A stretch of 64,000 nucleotides of DNA from Aphanomyces cochlioides (GCA_019828595.1 JAHQRK010000003.1:3038001-3102000), one strand, 5' to 3'. Positions 10,285 to 22,286 are shown, counted from the stretch's first letter. A program made the numbers and translations. Notes: generated by a model from the sequence alone, not told the origin.

Positions 10285-10932
10285 TTACAGCGCTTCGAGG
10301 AGAGCAAGAATATCACGCATCATAGCCTTGTCGTCGTTGTAGTGCTGTGGTTCGACCCCACTGTGTGTCGTCAAGTTAATGCCATCGACCATGCAGACAA
10401 GTCCAGGTTCAATCTTGACTTGTTCTTCGAGGGATGAGAAGGATTTGTCATGAGAGTTGGCCCATTTGTGGCGACCGTCAACGACTTTGGCTTCTCCCCA
10501 GAGTGCCATCATGTTGATATTGCGGGCCGCGATGTCCGTGGATGCTGGTGGCGTTTGCGGAGCAGTTCGATGGCGTTGGCAGAAGCCTCCCGCTCGAGCA
10601 TGCGCAGTGCAACCGTCCGCTTTGCACTTGCGACCACCGCCGTGCTTGACGCATTTCTGTCTTGCTTGAGCAGGTTGGCCACAGCCAGGTTCCGAGCACG
10701 GTTTCTTCTGCGCGCCGTGCTTGTAGCACAAGTTGTTCCATCGAGCTCGCAGTGTGCATCCATCGTGTTCACACGTCTTCTTGGCTCCATGGCGGCAGCA
10801 CAATTGTCTCGCATACACCTGGTTGTTGCAGTTGTCGACGATGCACAGGCCTCGATGACGGTGGTGGCGGCAGCGCCAGGAGTTTGCCACGGCCGGATGA
10901 ATGCATCCGTTGACGTTGCACGGTTTGAGCAT
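10285..10932 (-). CDS. WRKY19-like CxxC/H zinc-repeat protein (copy 1)
   Basis: Open frame of 215 aa from MLKPCNVNGCIHPAV. The ORF continues upstream without an ATG, and a good acceptor (TTGAAATTTCAG) lies 12 nt before this ATG, so an additional 5' exon is likely. The protein is a run of short C-x4-C-x(n)-C-x-H units, e.g. CIVDNCNNQVYARQLCCRHG, CEHDGCTLRARWNNLCYKHG, CSEPGCGQPAQARQKCVKHG and CKADGCTAHARAGGFCQRH. Proteins with this repeat are abundant in oomycetes and are named after Arabidopsis WRKY19; they lack a WRKY domain and their function is unknown, with DNA or protein binding presumed. A second copy is at 13758 on the opposite strand. Confidence 0.8.
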   Translation of the reverse strand: MLKPCNVNGCIHPAVANSWRCRHHRHRGLCIVDNCNNQVYARQLCCRHGAKKTCEHDGCTLRARWNNLCYKHGAQKKPCSEPGCGQPAQARQKCVKHGGGRKCKADGCTAHARAGGFCQRHRTAPQTPPASTDIAARNINMMALWGEAKVVDGRHKWANSHDKSFSSLEEQVKIEPGLVCMVDGINLTTHSGVEPQHYNDDKAMMRDILALLEAL

Positions 10933-13757
10933 CGCCTTCTCGTGCTGAAATTTTGAAATGAGTCCGTTCGACTCTTGTGTCGGTACAGCTCCACATGGTT
11001 GAAGACCTTCCTCGTGTTCCACGGTCGCATGTAGTCCTCAAAGATCAAGACTGCCATGTCCCAACTTGTCGCGGACGTGAGGAATCTTGTTCTGTGCGGC
11101 TCCCGAGATGGAAACCTGGCCAATTTTGACGTGGCTCCAGGCCAAGCTCCACGTTCTCCTCTCCACTGTTCCATCCAAGGATCGTTTCCCATCGAAATCC
11201 TCCTCTCTCCATCTCCTCGCGCACACACTCTCCATGTTGAGCGCTGCCTTATTCTCCTCGAAAAATACATGTCCCATGCACGACGTTGCCCGACGACGGC
11301 ATGACAAATCGCGTTCTCGTATCCAAGTTCACCCATGTGGAGACGCCGACAGACCGTCAGATATAGCTTGATGCTTTTAAACTCTTCTCTACAAGTCGAG
11401 GGGACTGTCTCGCCGCAGCGACACCAGCGCAAGTCGATCTTTATCATCATGGTCGAGTGTCTAGAGTGCACCGCATGCTGCGAAACCAACTCTGGCGACT
11501 TTGGAAGTTCGTCATCTGTAGCTGATCAGTGGCAGAACATTGCGTCGAGTTCATCGAAACCATGTGCTTCCAGAGACACACTCATGAGCGGCAGTGGTGG
11601 CGTTGGGCACGAAACGATCGTCTCTCCATCTCCTCACAAGTGCTCAGTGAAGCGGCGACAAGCGATAGCAGGGGGACAATGACCTTGACAATGTGTTTCA
11701 GGTTTCCTCTTGGCGAAATAGGATGATGATGGCGGCGTCCATCCACCTCTGTACAACCAGATTCGTCAACAGAAGCTGCTGAGCTGTCACCTGCGTTGCA
11801 AGAGAATCGCCCGGCTGACTGCCGGTGGAGACAGCTCTCGACCAGACCATGCCGGCGTAAACCAAGACAGCTTGAGACACATGCGTCGTGTCCCAAGCCA
11901 AATTAATTTGTAACAACCGACCGATCGTGTCTCGCGGAGGGCGCGGCTGGAATCGGATCACAACTCGATGATGCAAAAGGACACTTCAAGCACACAATCA
12001 TCCAAAGATATTGGGACATGATCCCCTGGCAAGGCATTCTCGACAAGACGAGAAGGGAGCGAGAGGACTTAAGTGTGGGAGTGCATCCACTTTGATGAGG
12101 ACCCATCAGCCATGAGAGTCATGACGCAAGTCGTCGGTGAGAGAGTTTCAAGGCAAGATATAGGTCGATGTGTGTGACTGTGTGAGATAAGCATTTTTCA
12201 AAGAGGAATGAATCTTCGCCAGCGAGAGAACGTGGCATCTGGTCGTGGTGGCGTGGCAGGGCTTTCGATACATGGCACCATGATGGCCAGTTGATGCTTC
12301 TCTTTCCTTCCTTTATCATCAGTGTGCATGAGACGATTTGTCCAATATGCTTCTTAGGAAGCAACACAACTTTGGTCTTCAACACTGACATCAACACAGT
12401 CGCTGCGACGAAACTACAGTAGCAAGCGTTCCTCTTTCAAAAGGTGAAATTTTCCATGGCCTTGGGTTGATAGGCCTTTTGTCAAAGCCAGCGACGAACT
12501 GACGCCTTGGCAATTGACGACACGGCATGCTTGGGTTGCAAATCGCAGCACAAATATCGAGAGACGACAAACACTTGTTGCAAACTTGGAAGAGTTCGTT
12601 GAAACTTCTCCCTCTCTCGTGGAAACCACAGCGTTGCCTCTGTCCTTTCACACTGTTAGTCGCTTGCATAGTGTAATGGACGTACATATAAGCGACTCTT
12701 ACGCCGGCGTAAGCTCATGGCTTATGTCACGCAGCTGCCTGATATGCTAGCAGCACGAATCGTCCAAGCCTCTCTTCTCCGTCGAATGTTCTCTTCAGGA
12801 GATGACAGATCTGTCAAGTTGGTCAGATGGAGCCATCTCTCTCACTCTTTCCGTCGAGCGACCATGTCTCAAAGCTTCCTCGACTTGCTCCGTGACCAGG
12901 CAGCACTCTTCCTCATCCACAATATCCACGTGAGGAGAACGAACTTGAGCTATTATTACCAACACAAGTTTGTCGAACCCGAGGCTTTTTGTTCACCCAT
13001 CGCTCCGCCGACCAAAGTCTTTACCGGCGGCGTCATGGGAAGGAAGGTGCATGTGATTAGAGCGGCGTATTCATGGATCTGTTGTCGTAGCAAAACGTTG
13101 GGACAACTCAACGAGATATCACATGGATCTCCTTTTGATACCTCGTGCAAATCGTCGTTTGAATTCACTTGACGAGATCCACGTCGTGGCGTCAGAAGAA
13201 GCTCGCTTTCGACGTTCAACGCCCGTAACTTTTCATCGCGTTGCCGCACTGGATCTTCCATCCACCTTTGAGCGCTCCTTGCGACACCGCCAGCACTTGG
13301 AGGCGTCGATGCCATGTGGCCATCTCCAATCTTTTTAGTAATAGCCGCAATCAAGGACGCCATGAGCGCGAGCGTCATCGAGTGGCTTGGGCTCGATCGT
13401 CCAACTGCTCCGTGTAGGATTTTTACTACCTGGTTCGGTCGTTAGTGCTGCCCCCTCGCCACAGTGTAGCGGAAAAACTTTGCCCAATCTGGTCTGCCAC
13501 GCTCCAACTAACTAGAGCTGATCAGTCAAAGCGGGTTTTCGTATGATGGATCGACAAGGAGCGTATTCCGCAGATGGTATGCATGGGGGGCAAGCTGTTC
13601 GTGCTGGTAGAAATGGGATTGTAGATCTTGCACAGACTATGGAGGTTCTCGTGGCACATGACACAACCATAGGTGCACTTTGAGACACGAAGACCGTCTG
13701 GACATCACACAAGAGGGTGCTTCGCTGAGCAACTGATTGAGTCATTCTCAAATTAGC
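10933..13757. other. Unassigned 2.8 kb between WRKY19-like genes; protein-like fragments
   Basis: No complete gene could be built. Minus-strand open pieces with protein-like composition occur at 11698-11976 (contains IGRLLQINLAWDTTHVSQAV), 11038-11307 (contains WSHVKIGQVSISGAAQNK) and 12956-13378 (starts MTLALMASLIAAITKKIGDG, true ATG at 13378). They lie in different frames, as expected either for exons of one minus-strand gene with short introns or for a decayed gene. Part could be the 5' exons of the 10285 gene. Confidence 0.35.
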
Positions 13758-14303
13758 ATGACAGCGACCTCTACTGACACCCGACGACGCCTCCGACCCA
13801 ACTGCATTGTACAAGGGTGCTCCAACCAAGCGTACGCCCGACAGCTCTGCTGCCGCCACGGGGCAAAGAAGTCATGCTCCGTCGAAGGCTGCGACTTGCG
13901 AGCGCGTTCGAATGGTATTTGCTTTGCGCATGGCGCACCAAAGAGGCGGTGCAACGAACCAGGATGCGATCACCCAGCGCAAGCTCGAAAGAAATGCGTC
14001 AAGCATGGTGGTGGCCGAAGATGCAATGCGCCAGGTTGTATCGCGCATGCAAGATGCAAAGGAAAATGCCAGCGCCACGCGGCAATCGACACACCACTCG
14101 ACATGATGGCTTTTTGGGGCGTGCCCGACAAGCTACACCACAAGCGATCGTACTCGGTCGACTCGTCAGACGATGTGGCCACTCTGGATCTACCACCAGT
14201 GCAAATCTTTGACGACATCGACATGCAATACACAGAAGACCACAGCCAAACGTGTGGAGATGTTATGATGATGGAGGTCTACTCCTTGTTGTTAAATATG
14301 TAA
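13758..14303 (+). CDS. WRKY19-like CxxC/H zinc-repeat protein (copy 2)
   Basis: 181 aa from MTATSTDTRRRLRPNCIVQG; the ATG follows CAAATTAG, which could be a splice acceptor, so an upstream exon is possible. Repeats: CIVQGCSNQAYARQLCCRHG, CSVEGCDLRARSNGICFAHG, CNEPGCDHPAQARKKCVKHG, CNAPGCIAHARCKGKCQRH. The order and even the linker MMAFWG after the last repeat match copy 1 (MMALWG), so the two are local paralogues in opposite orientation. The C-terminus ends in a conserved Met/Asp/Leu tail (here MMMEVYSLLLNM, copy 1 MMRDILALLEAL), perhaps a short helix used as an interaction motif. Confidence 0.85.
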   Translation: MTATSTDTRRRLRPNCIVQGCSNQAYARQLCCRHGAKKSCSVEGCDLRARSNGICFAHGAPKRRCNEPGCDHPAQARKKCVKHGGGRRCNAPGCIAHARCKGKCQRHAAIDTPLDMMAFWGVPDKLHHKRSYSVDSSDDVATLDLPPVQIFDDIDMQYTEDHSQTCGDVMMMEVYSLLLNM

Positions 14304-14763
14304 TATGTCTTGCGCCCTATTGATCACATGAGTCCATTGTCTTCCCTCTCCACGGCGAAGGGTCCTGACTTCCAGCCCCCGCGCCATTTCCACGTGTCAA
14401 CAATGCTTTCGCGTGGAAGGAGCACTTGATGTTCCGTTTGATGCGGCTTGGTCAGAGACAATTCATCTCGTGAATAGGAGCAGCTGACAGAAAATGACAA
14501 CCACGCAAAAACTTTGAAGTATGTTGCCCAGGGGCCCCTAATCCCAAGGCTCCAACTCGGCTGGCAATTCCATTGCATCAGGAGGACATGAGCTCGAACT
14601 ATTCTTGTGGATGAACGGCGGCGTAGTGTCGTTGAAAGAAGGGATCGATAGAGTAAATTTGTCTATCAATAATAGTACAGTTGAAGGAAAGCCTTACGAC
14701 GACGTTGGCAGATTCGATCTCTGTCGAACGCTTTCTTGATGGCACACTGCCATTGTGTTTGTC
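14304..14763. other. Intergenic, convergent 3' ends
   Basis: 460 bp between the convergent WRKY19-like and RA-PH-RGS genes. Only short frames lacking domains; nothing else seen. Confidence 0.5.
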
Positions 14764-16754
14764 TTATCTGCGGATCGTTCGATCGAGGATGCGCGTGTAG
14801 CCGTGGCCGGCAATGTACCGCTTGAACGGTCCTTTTTCCAAAGTGCGGAGGATATCTTGTTGGATGGCAAGGAAGAGGTTAGGCGGTGGGTAGTCGGCCA
14901 CGTTGTTGTTGGACACGTTTTGGTTCATCGCAATGGAGAGGCGACGATGCTTTTGGTTGTCGTGAAGGGAGAGCCGACAAAGTTCCACGTCGGCTTCGTT
15001 CAAATCGGCTCCAGCCTCTATGGCAGCCTACACACAAGTCAACCTGGAGAACTACCACCGATCGCCTCGAACCGGAATGTATTGATGGAGCAAACGCTTG
15101 ACGTGATCCCATTCATCTTGGGCTTTCGAGATGAAGCTGCCGTTGCCGCCACCAGCTAGTTGGAGTCGATGGGCATCGAAACGAGCGTACGCATTCCTCT
15201 GAAACAAATCGCATTCGACCCACGTATCGAGCAAGATTGTGCTGGAAACAGACTCCGAGACCATGAAATCGCGAAACATTTTTCGCAAGACGTGGTGGCC
15301 TAGGACACCAGCGACAGCAAACGGTGTTCGCTCTTGCTTTCGTTCGCATGCGGTGACAGCCTTTGAAATAAGATTCGACATTAGGTCGTGAATGAATAGG
15401 TGGGTTACCTCGTCGACAATGCGAGACTCAGCCTGCATGAGGTAGGCATTTTCAGCAGCCAGACGAATTTCACGATGGAGGGCATGAATCCAGGCCATGC
15501 GTTCGTCGTCAGAGTTTGCACACAACTACGATGATGTCGTCAATAGGACCAAGAAATTCGACAAATATTGCGCACCCTGAAGACTCGACGTTTGGTTTGC
15601 AAATCGAAGCAGAATGGCACGAGAGCGTCCTGCTTGACAATGGATGTGCCAAGCAGTGGAATCGCCGTGATTTCGCGTTGGTTTGTTTCGGATTTGCAAT
15701 AGAAGAGGTTGTCGTCCTTAAGGACAAACCACCGAGATCGCCACACGTTGGCATCTTTCAGACTTGCCTTTTTCAGCACCCCACAGCGCTGTCCCTGAGA
15801 CAACGGATATGAACATGGAAATGCAATGCACTTCACGTACTCGACCAAGTTTCTGAGGTAAGAGGAAAACAGTGTCTTGGGCGGACGAGTTGTCGCTGAT
15901 GCCTAATTGCCCTTCGAGATCAATCGGTTTACCACGAACGTCCTGGGTATTTTCGCAAGTAAGTGTCGTCATTTGCATAGACTCGGTCAACCTTGAAGAC
16001 GAATTTCAGCGTCTGGTGGGCTCGATGACGCGGTTTGACCCGCATAGGACCAGAGTTTTCGTTGGTGATTTCAGGAAGCGATTGACGCTCTGAGTGAATC
16101 GCTTCTTGGACTTGGAAAATGAATTCGTCGTCTTTGAGAGTTCGTGCCGACATGGATGACCCTACCGAGGGTTTACAGGCTATTTAATGATTCAAACATA
16201 CCCTTGCCGCTGACGTAGACCATCAAGATGGCATGGTCATCGAATTTGCGTTCTTTGATGCCCATCTTCGTCGCCATGATTTTACGCACCTGAGTCGCAT
16301 GTGCAGCGATTTCCAACAAACTGAGCATACCTCCAGGACAGTCGTTCGTTCTTCCACAAGAAGCATCTTGCTTGACGTAAAATCAGAGCTCTCGAAGAAT
16401 ATGCGCACGTAGCCGCTTCTGGACGGACTCTTGGCTTCTTCAAATGGTGCTAGCGTACGTCTCAGTCACGATGGACGACACAAACACTGCAATATTACTT
16501 GGTTTGTCGGTCTCGGGTTTTCGCGGCGTACTTCGATACATGTCGTCCTCTGTATCTGTGTCTGTCATTTGAAGCATCACGTCAGAATCGAGCGATCCAA
16601 TCGTGACGCCATCTTCATGAACCTTTTGAAGCGGCGCAGCGCGAAGACCATCTGGTGGAGTTCGAGCTGCATGGTCATGTTCACTCATCAACGATCGGCT
16701 AGACTCGAGCATGACTGAGATATCCGACATGTCCGAGTCGCGCATCATCGCCAT
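14764..16754 (-). CDS. RA-like / PH / RGS domain signalling protein
   Basis: Nine exons (complement): 16754..16499, 16449..16331, 16289..16202, 16161..15992, 15942..15841, 15794..15576, 15525..15409, 15360..15073, 15027..14764; 540 aa. The acidic N-terminus is followed (about 95-155) by a ubiquitin-like Ras-association segment (SGYVRIFFESSDF... KMLLVEERTTVLEVRK). A PH domain spans about 246-345: GVLKKASLKDANVWRSRWFV at its start and ERMAWIHALHREI as the C-terminal helix with its invariant Trp. The last about 170 residues resemble an RGS box (MFRDFMVSESVSSTILLDTW ... FLAIQQDILRTLEKGPFKRY). Predicted role: a membrane phosphoinositide-binding regulator of heterotrimeric or Ras-like G proteins. 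The donor of the intron ending 15943 is uncertain (15991 or 15982). The 48-nt segment 15361-15408 could be intron or 16 coding codons. Confidence 0.75.
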
Positions 16755-17211
16755 CGAACTGGGCCAATTCGAAATGTGGGTCGGTTTTCGACGGGTTGGG
16801 AATATTTACTTTCAGAGGTTTGTAATTTTCACACCTTTGCGGTAAGCCGAAAACGTCTTTCAATTCAAAACGTATTTTCACAGGAAATACATTGATATAC
16901 ACAAGTATTATTTTTAAGAGATACTGAATACTTCACGATGGACAGATTTCACTTGATTCGTACACTAATGTCTCTTGAATTGAGAAGAAGACGTCCTTCA
17001 CGAGTAATAATTGCAAGGCTTCATCACTGTTGGTATTCTTTCTTTGTGAACTCGAAGACCTTCATCGAGCAATCTCAATTACCCTATAAGAATTGATATT
17101 TGTATCGTATCAAGTGTGTGCATGTATACAGATTGAGCGTGCTGATGATAGAGTTTGTATTATTTCATACAGTTTATCCATTCCCAAAGGTTTTCATCCT
17201 CTACAGAGCTT
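16755..17211. other. Intergenic AT-rich spacer
   Basis: 457 bp between the RA-PH-RGS start and the 3' end of the TBCC-clathrin gene, both on the minus strand. Holds the promoter of the former and 3' UTR of the latter; no gene or repeat seen. Confidence 0.5.
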
Positions 17212-18886
17212 ATTGAGCAGCTTGACCAGAGTTCTTGAGGTGGAGGAGGAGGCTTCGCATGCGAGAAGTATCGTACAAGTCGCTGTTCGCGTCTTTCTTG
17301 TCCCTACGTATCCAAGCATCATTCAGCGCGGCGATTCGAGCTGTTTCTCACGTTGTCGAGTCGGTTTTGGATTTGGGTGGTGCCACTGTTGTATCCACCA
17401 AGTCAGTTACGCGGTGCCATGGAGATTCGGCATTCTCAAGTAATTCCTGCGTCTTTTTCTTCTCCTCTTCGGCCTCGCTAAGCAATCCAATCTGTCAGCA
17501 AAACTACTTTCAGTAAACGTACCGATTGCTTGATGCACGGTGAGCCAATTTGTCGGCGCGTTCCTTGTAATATTTTTCAAGATCAAGAGATGCCTGACTC
17601 TTGACTTGATCAATCATGGTACTTTCTTCGACACGTCGTTGCTCGACTTCCGCAGCCAATTTGGCTTCAAATTCATCCATTGCAGGCCAGCTTTGGGGCG
17701 CTGGGGGTGGCACAGTGCTGCTAGCTGCTGGCACAGGTGGAATGTCGACAGGTGGAGGAGTTTCAGCAGCAAACACTGGTGTTTCAGCAACGCTTGGGAC
17801 AGAAACTGGCTCCGATGCAAATCCAGAGTTTGACTCTTCGTAAAAAGAAGAGTCGGCTTGAGGAGCTGGCACGAACTCGTCCTCAGGAGGTGGGGATTGG
17901 GAAGATGGCTCTTCAGCGGCATAGACGGCAGCAGTGGCGGCCTCCTACTTCACGTGAGGACAAAGCAGGCGATGTAGAGGCATACTTGAGTCGTGTCAAG
18001 AGAAAAGGACTGCAAGGATCCACCGTCAGCGGCAATGGGCTGGGCATTGGCCGGTACTGGATTCTCCAGGGGTCCCAGGGCTTCAGCATTTTCAATCATT
18101 TGTTCAAGAGGAATGATGAATGGCTCGACTGGGTCATGAGAAAGCTTCCAGTTCTCGCCGGTCTTATTGGGATCATTAAAGTCATATACTTGGGTCCAAT
18201 GATTGTTTTCAGGCTCTAGGTTGGCCGCTGTAAATTGCTAGTTGAGAATGAGGGCGGCTCAGTACTAAAGGAGTTCTTACTTGACGCAAGCCGTAGTACG
18301 CCGCATTGAATGTCGAGAAGAGCACATTGTTAGATGTTTCAATGATAGGATCCGTGAGTGAGTAAAGGGATACTTGGATTTGTGAGCAATCGCGAGTACG
18401 AAGCTGCTTGCTACATGACAGATTAAGCTCTTCATCATTTGCATTTGATGCACAGTACCATGCAATCGTGAAGAAACAGTTTTGGCAATTGCGGACAAAG
18501 ACGGATTCCGAGCAAGGGCCTAATAGATAGCGATGAACATGGTGAGGTGTAAAAACGACAGACCAACATAGACGCGGCAATTGACAAGGTTGTCGATTTG
18601 TACTTGGTCGCAATGATCCAGTAGAAACACTTGGCAGTTTTCCAAGTCAGCCAAGTCGAATGGTTGTCTACACATCGTGAGGATCGCTCATTTGATACAG
18701 CGTACGAACCCTTGGATTTGTCCTGGGAATTTCGTTAACGTCTCATCCTTCTTGTTCTTGAACGTAAAGTTGGTTTCAAACTCGTACTTGCGCCACGCAT
18801 CTCGGTCTTCAAACTCGGTTCCATCTGACGCAGTAAACTAGCGCACATTACATTTCTAGATTGCGCTGTGAGCGACGTACCGGCAT
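17212..18886 (-). CDS. RP2-like TBCC domain joined to clathrin-light-chain-like C-terminus
   Basis: Exons (complement): 18886..18881, 18837..18710, 18667..18564, 18519..18459, 18410..18281, 18237..17986, 17944..17523, 17477..17352, then a last exon down to 17212. All introns are 41-51 nt and frame-consistent. Residues about 30-145 form a TBCC/RP2 beta-helix domain: LTKFPGQIQGQPFDL, ENCQVFLLDHC, then, after splicing, FFTIACKQLRTRDC, which contains the QxRxRDC arginine used by RP2 and cofactor C as GTPase-activating finger for Arl3 or tubulin. A Pro/Ala-rich linker leads to a clathrin-light-chain-like region: MDEFEAKLAAEVEQRR, DLEKYYKERADKLAHR, SSNREAEEEKKKTQELLENA, WHRVTDLVD, and at the end MRSLLLHLK. 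Light chains bind the clathrin heavy-chain hub. The last junction needs a 1-2 nt frame change near 17263 to join DTS to MRSLLLHLK, so the extreme C-terminus is unsure; an in-frame TGA at 17350-17348 is the alternative end. Confidence 0.75.
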
Positions 18887-19314
18887 GACGCAACTTGTGT
18901 CCTCCCAGGGATATCTCGGAATGACGAAACCGCTCCAAACGTGAGGTCAACCACGGTTGAAACGGTCACGTATCCGGATAAGCATATTATCCGGATAAAC
19001 TCCAATAAGTTCTCCACCGTTCAGAGTGTCAAATTAGTGGTACAACATGCATTCTCGAGTCATCCAATTTAAAAGACGTAAACACAATTCTTTTAATCAA
19101 GATTATTGATTAATTTCTATATTTGTATGGTCTACGCAATATCGTTTTCTTTTTTAATATCGTTAAAGTGTCTTTTAATGAGTCGTAAACATAGCCTAGT
19201 TGTGTCTTTTAATCAATTCAATTGTTTATTCATTCTTTAAAGACAAAGTGACATTCTTTTATTTGACGCATCCGTTTCAAGTTTCTCCTAGTGTCGACAA
19301 GAGCTTTGACAACC
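18887..19314. other. Divergent promoter region with ATCCGGAT motifs
   Basis: 428 bp between divergent starts. AT-rich; contains two TATCCGGATAA boxes near 18968-18999, a motif that recurs in repeats elsewhere in the window. Runs of CTTTTAAT(C/G)A occur four times at 19088-19215. No gene seen. Confidence 0.5.
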
Positions 19315-20631
19315 ATGGACGAGAACGTGGAAGGTACACCCCTGGAGAAACAGTCGACTCTGATGACTCGATAGATTTAGGCGACTTTCCCCTCTCGTTC
19401 AACACATTCTCGCCACGTCAAGAGAGCAGCGAGACCGACGCAAATGCATCCACTATCACCGACGTCCAATCCAAGACACAGATCGTGGCACATGACAACC
19501 CGCGGTCTGTCATGGACCTGATCGAACAGATTCAAATGCTTGATGCTGCTACAGGTGGCCTCGTGCGCCGCGTCCTCGTAAAGCTGAGGGCTCGTGCCTT
19601 TGCGCCTTTTCCACTCGATGACTGGGTCGACTTTTGCTCACTTTGTGGCACGTATAGCACTCACGAAACTGCACATCATCTGTGCCGCATTTGTCATCGC
19701 ATGGGCGAACACAAAGGAGATCAATGCAGCGTGGAAAAGACGCTGGAGTGTACATTTTGTGGTTGTCTTACTGGACACGTTTCAGCCGACCATTGTTGCC
19801 TTACATGCCATGTACGTGGAGAACACGCTTCATGCACAACGTCCTCTCCAGTGACGAGGCGAAAAAAATGGATGCGCTATCTTTGCGAGCACTGTCAAGG
19901 ACGCCATGATACAGCGGAACACATCTGCCGCAACTGCCGCGCCAAAGGCCAACATCGATCTGCCTCATGCCCCGAAGCAACCACCACCACCTACGCTGCT
20001 ATGATAGACGCTTCGATTGTCTCGTTTCGGGATCGGCTGCAAAGGTCGACGGGCCTACTGCCAACGACTCTCCAGTCTTTGGTGCAGCAGACAATGCAAA
20101 CGACATCTTCGTCGTGGGCTGACATGAAGAATTCGTCGGCAGTGCTGAATGAGGTGGAATATCGGCTACGGCAGGGGCTCCACCGACTTGGCCTCTGGGG
20201 AGCTGGCTCCCAAACGCCCATCAGTACACCAAGGTTGTCTGCTTACGGCCATGTGAGCTCGCCTCCTGCTGTAAATGATGAACAACCGACAAGGGGGATC
20301 GTTATTTCGTACAGAGAAGGAGCAAGCATCGTGTCAGATCGGCTCCTGAAATACATGCGGCTTCTCATGCACACCAAAGTCTCAACGAATGCATTTGACG
20401 TCGTCGTGCAGGCGAATGTCTGGGAGCTCAAGCGACCAGGTACAGCTCTGCTCACTGAATTATGTCGTGAGAGCGGTTTGTCTAGGTATGGTCAGTCCCA
20501 AGTCGTTTCCGCCGTCACCTCGGACACAAGAGAGGTATCGAAAGCACATGGAGTCGTACACACAGTCAGTCCTACTTGGAGCTCGCAAAAAGTTGGAAGC
20601 GCTAACAGTTTCAGAGCCAGTTGCAAATTAA
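19315..20631 (+). CDS. Protein with three zinc-knuckle-like CxxC...H...CxxC...H repeats
   Basis: Three exons: 19315..19333, 19375..20475, 20531..20631; 406 aa. The start ATG (ACCATGG) is not in the long frame; removing the 41-nt intron 19334-19374 joins it to the long frame (MDENVEDLGDFPLSF). A final 55-nt intron gives the tail RESERYRKHMESYTQSVLL. Residues about 120-225 contain three related units: CSLCGTYSTHETAHHLCRIC, CTFCGCLTGHVSADHCCLTC, CEHCQGRHDTAEHICRNC, each followed by a G-E/Q-H...C. They look like CCHC-type metal-binding knuckles, suggesting nucleic-acid or protein binding. The rest is helical/low complexity. No named family recognised. Confidence 0.7.
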
Positions 20632-20710
20632 CTTAACTAGCTAACTACGATGGCGGTGCTGCTGCGAAGGCTGCACTCCAACAGATCAGCATCGTCAACT
20701 TCGTCATCTT

Positions 20711-22286
20711 CTACTCTTGACATGACTCGACCACCCGCTGGAGCTTGGCAATTTGGTTCATAAAGTATTGCCCCGTGCGTTGTTCCCGCTTCTGTTCATC
20801 GACTTTGATGAGTTCTCCACTCAAATAAAAATGCACATCGGTTTGGACCAACTCCGAGACAAGTTTCAAGTGCATGCACTCGGCAACGACAGATTCGACA
20901 GTTGCGTCGCCGCCACGGAAACGGGCCAATTTCGTCGCCTCGATCGATCGGTAGAGCTTGATGTACGATCGAATGGCTGGCAAGGCCGCGTGCCGGGCGA
21001 CCAATTCAAGGAACAATTTAGTTTGAAAGGCAAGAGCTTCCTTGGAAACATCATCCGTCTCGGCAGCCACCGAGGGCAAAATGAATTTGGGCGACGCGCT
21101 CACAAACAAATCGGTCAACACTTGCACATCACTACGAGAGATCTGTCATCAAGGAGTTCATAGTCGAGGAAAATTGTACCCTTTCTGAATGGCAGCTTGC
21201 TTATCGGCAAACTTTTCCCGAAGCAAAGCATGGACTTGGTCTTCCACTGAATAACCAGGGGCCAAGTACGTGGCAATCACAACCAAAGCCAAAGCCTTTT
21301 CAGTCAGCTTGTTGACTTGGTCATAGTCGGCAAACTTGGAATAGTATGCTCCTAAACGTAACCAAGGTTATAAAAGTGTCAAAATGCATCAGCGTACGGT
21401 TGCGGTGGACTTGCAAGATGATCTTGGCGAAGGAACGGATCGCGGCAGCAAAGTCGCCGAGCATGAGCTGAGCAAAGCCCATGTGGTAAAAGACAGAGAC
21501 GTGGCATGAGTACGATTTGTGGTACAATTGATCACGCTTGGTGAAATCAATTGGCTTGAGCAAGTTGAGCGCTGTCCAGTAGTCGCCCGTCAGCACATGT
21601 GCGCGACTGAGGCAGATGAGCGCAAAGTAGCCGAGTTCTTTGATGCTTTCAGATGGCGATCTATACACATATCTGTAAGGAGGGGACGGTGAGAAAGAAG
21701 CTTACGTTGGGGCATTTTCGTCGTCTTCGTTGGACGCAGCAAGGATGGCCTTGATGTTGGAGTGAGCGACGAGGCGATGCAAGTAGGAATGAACAGCTTT
21801 CGTGGTCCAAATAGTTGGCACTTCGCTTTCGTTCTTGAGCTTAGCACGGTACTGGCAGAAAGATTGGTATTGGTAGACAAATTCACCAACAATGTCAAAG
21901 AGCCATTGGGACGGCATGGCATCCAATTCGAGCGATCCATCGAGGAGGCCATCAAAAATCGCCACGTAGTTATCCCACGACGCTTGCTTGAATTCCATCG
22001 TTGGCTGCAACTTGGAAAACATGTGACGGTAGTAGATTTGCGTGTAGAGCAAGATGAACACGGGATCTTCGTCGACCAACGACAAGACCGCTTCGCCGTC
22101 CGGTTCTGGCCATGGGCTTTGCTTAAAGTAGCTCGCAGTCAACGCGGCAAATTCCTTGTCGTACAAACGCGCGAGTTCTTTCACGTTGCCGCCAATCAAG
22201 TGCGTGTACATTTGAGAAAACCATCCCTTGACGCTGTCGGGAAGGAGAAAGTCGGCAGGCTTCTCGTCACGGACGTAATCGGTCAT
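20711..22286 (-). CDS. eIF3l: Translation initiation factor eIF3 subunit L
   Basis: Four exons (complement): 22286..21706, 21672..21398, 21351..21180, 21131..20711; 482 aa. Start at MTDYVRDEKPADFLLPDSV; upstream in-frame sequence starts only with GTG and may be an exon remnant. Hallmarks of eIF3L: VFILLYTQIYYRHMFSK, MPSQWLFDIVGEFVYQYQSF, LICLSRAHVLTGDYWTALNL, FYHMGFAQLMLGDFAAAIRS and the C-terminal PCI region ending YFMNQIAKLQRVVES. eIF3L is a non-core cytoplasmic subunit of the eIF3 complex that supports 43S recruitment. Length is somewhat shorter than animal eIF3L (about 560 aa). Converges with the zinc-repeat gene (79 bp apart). Confidence 0.92.
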
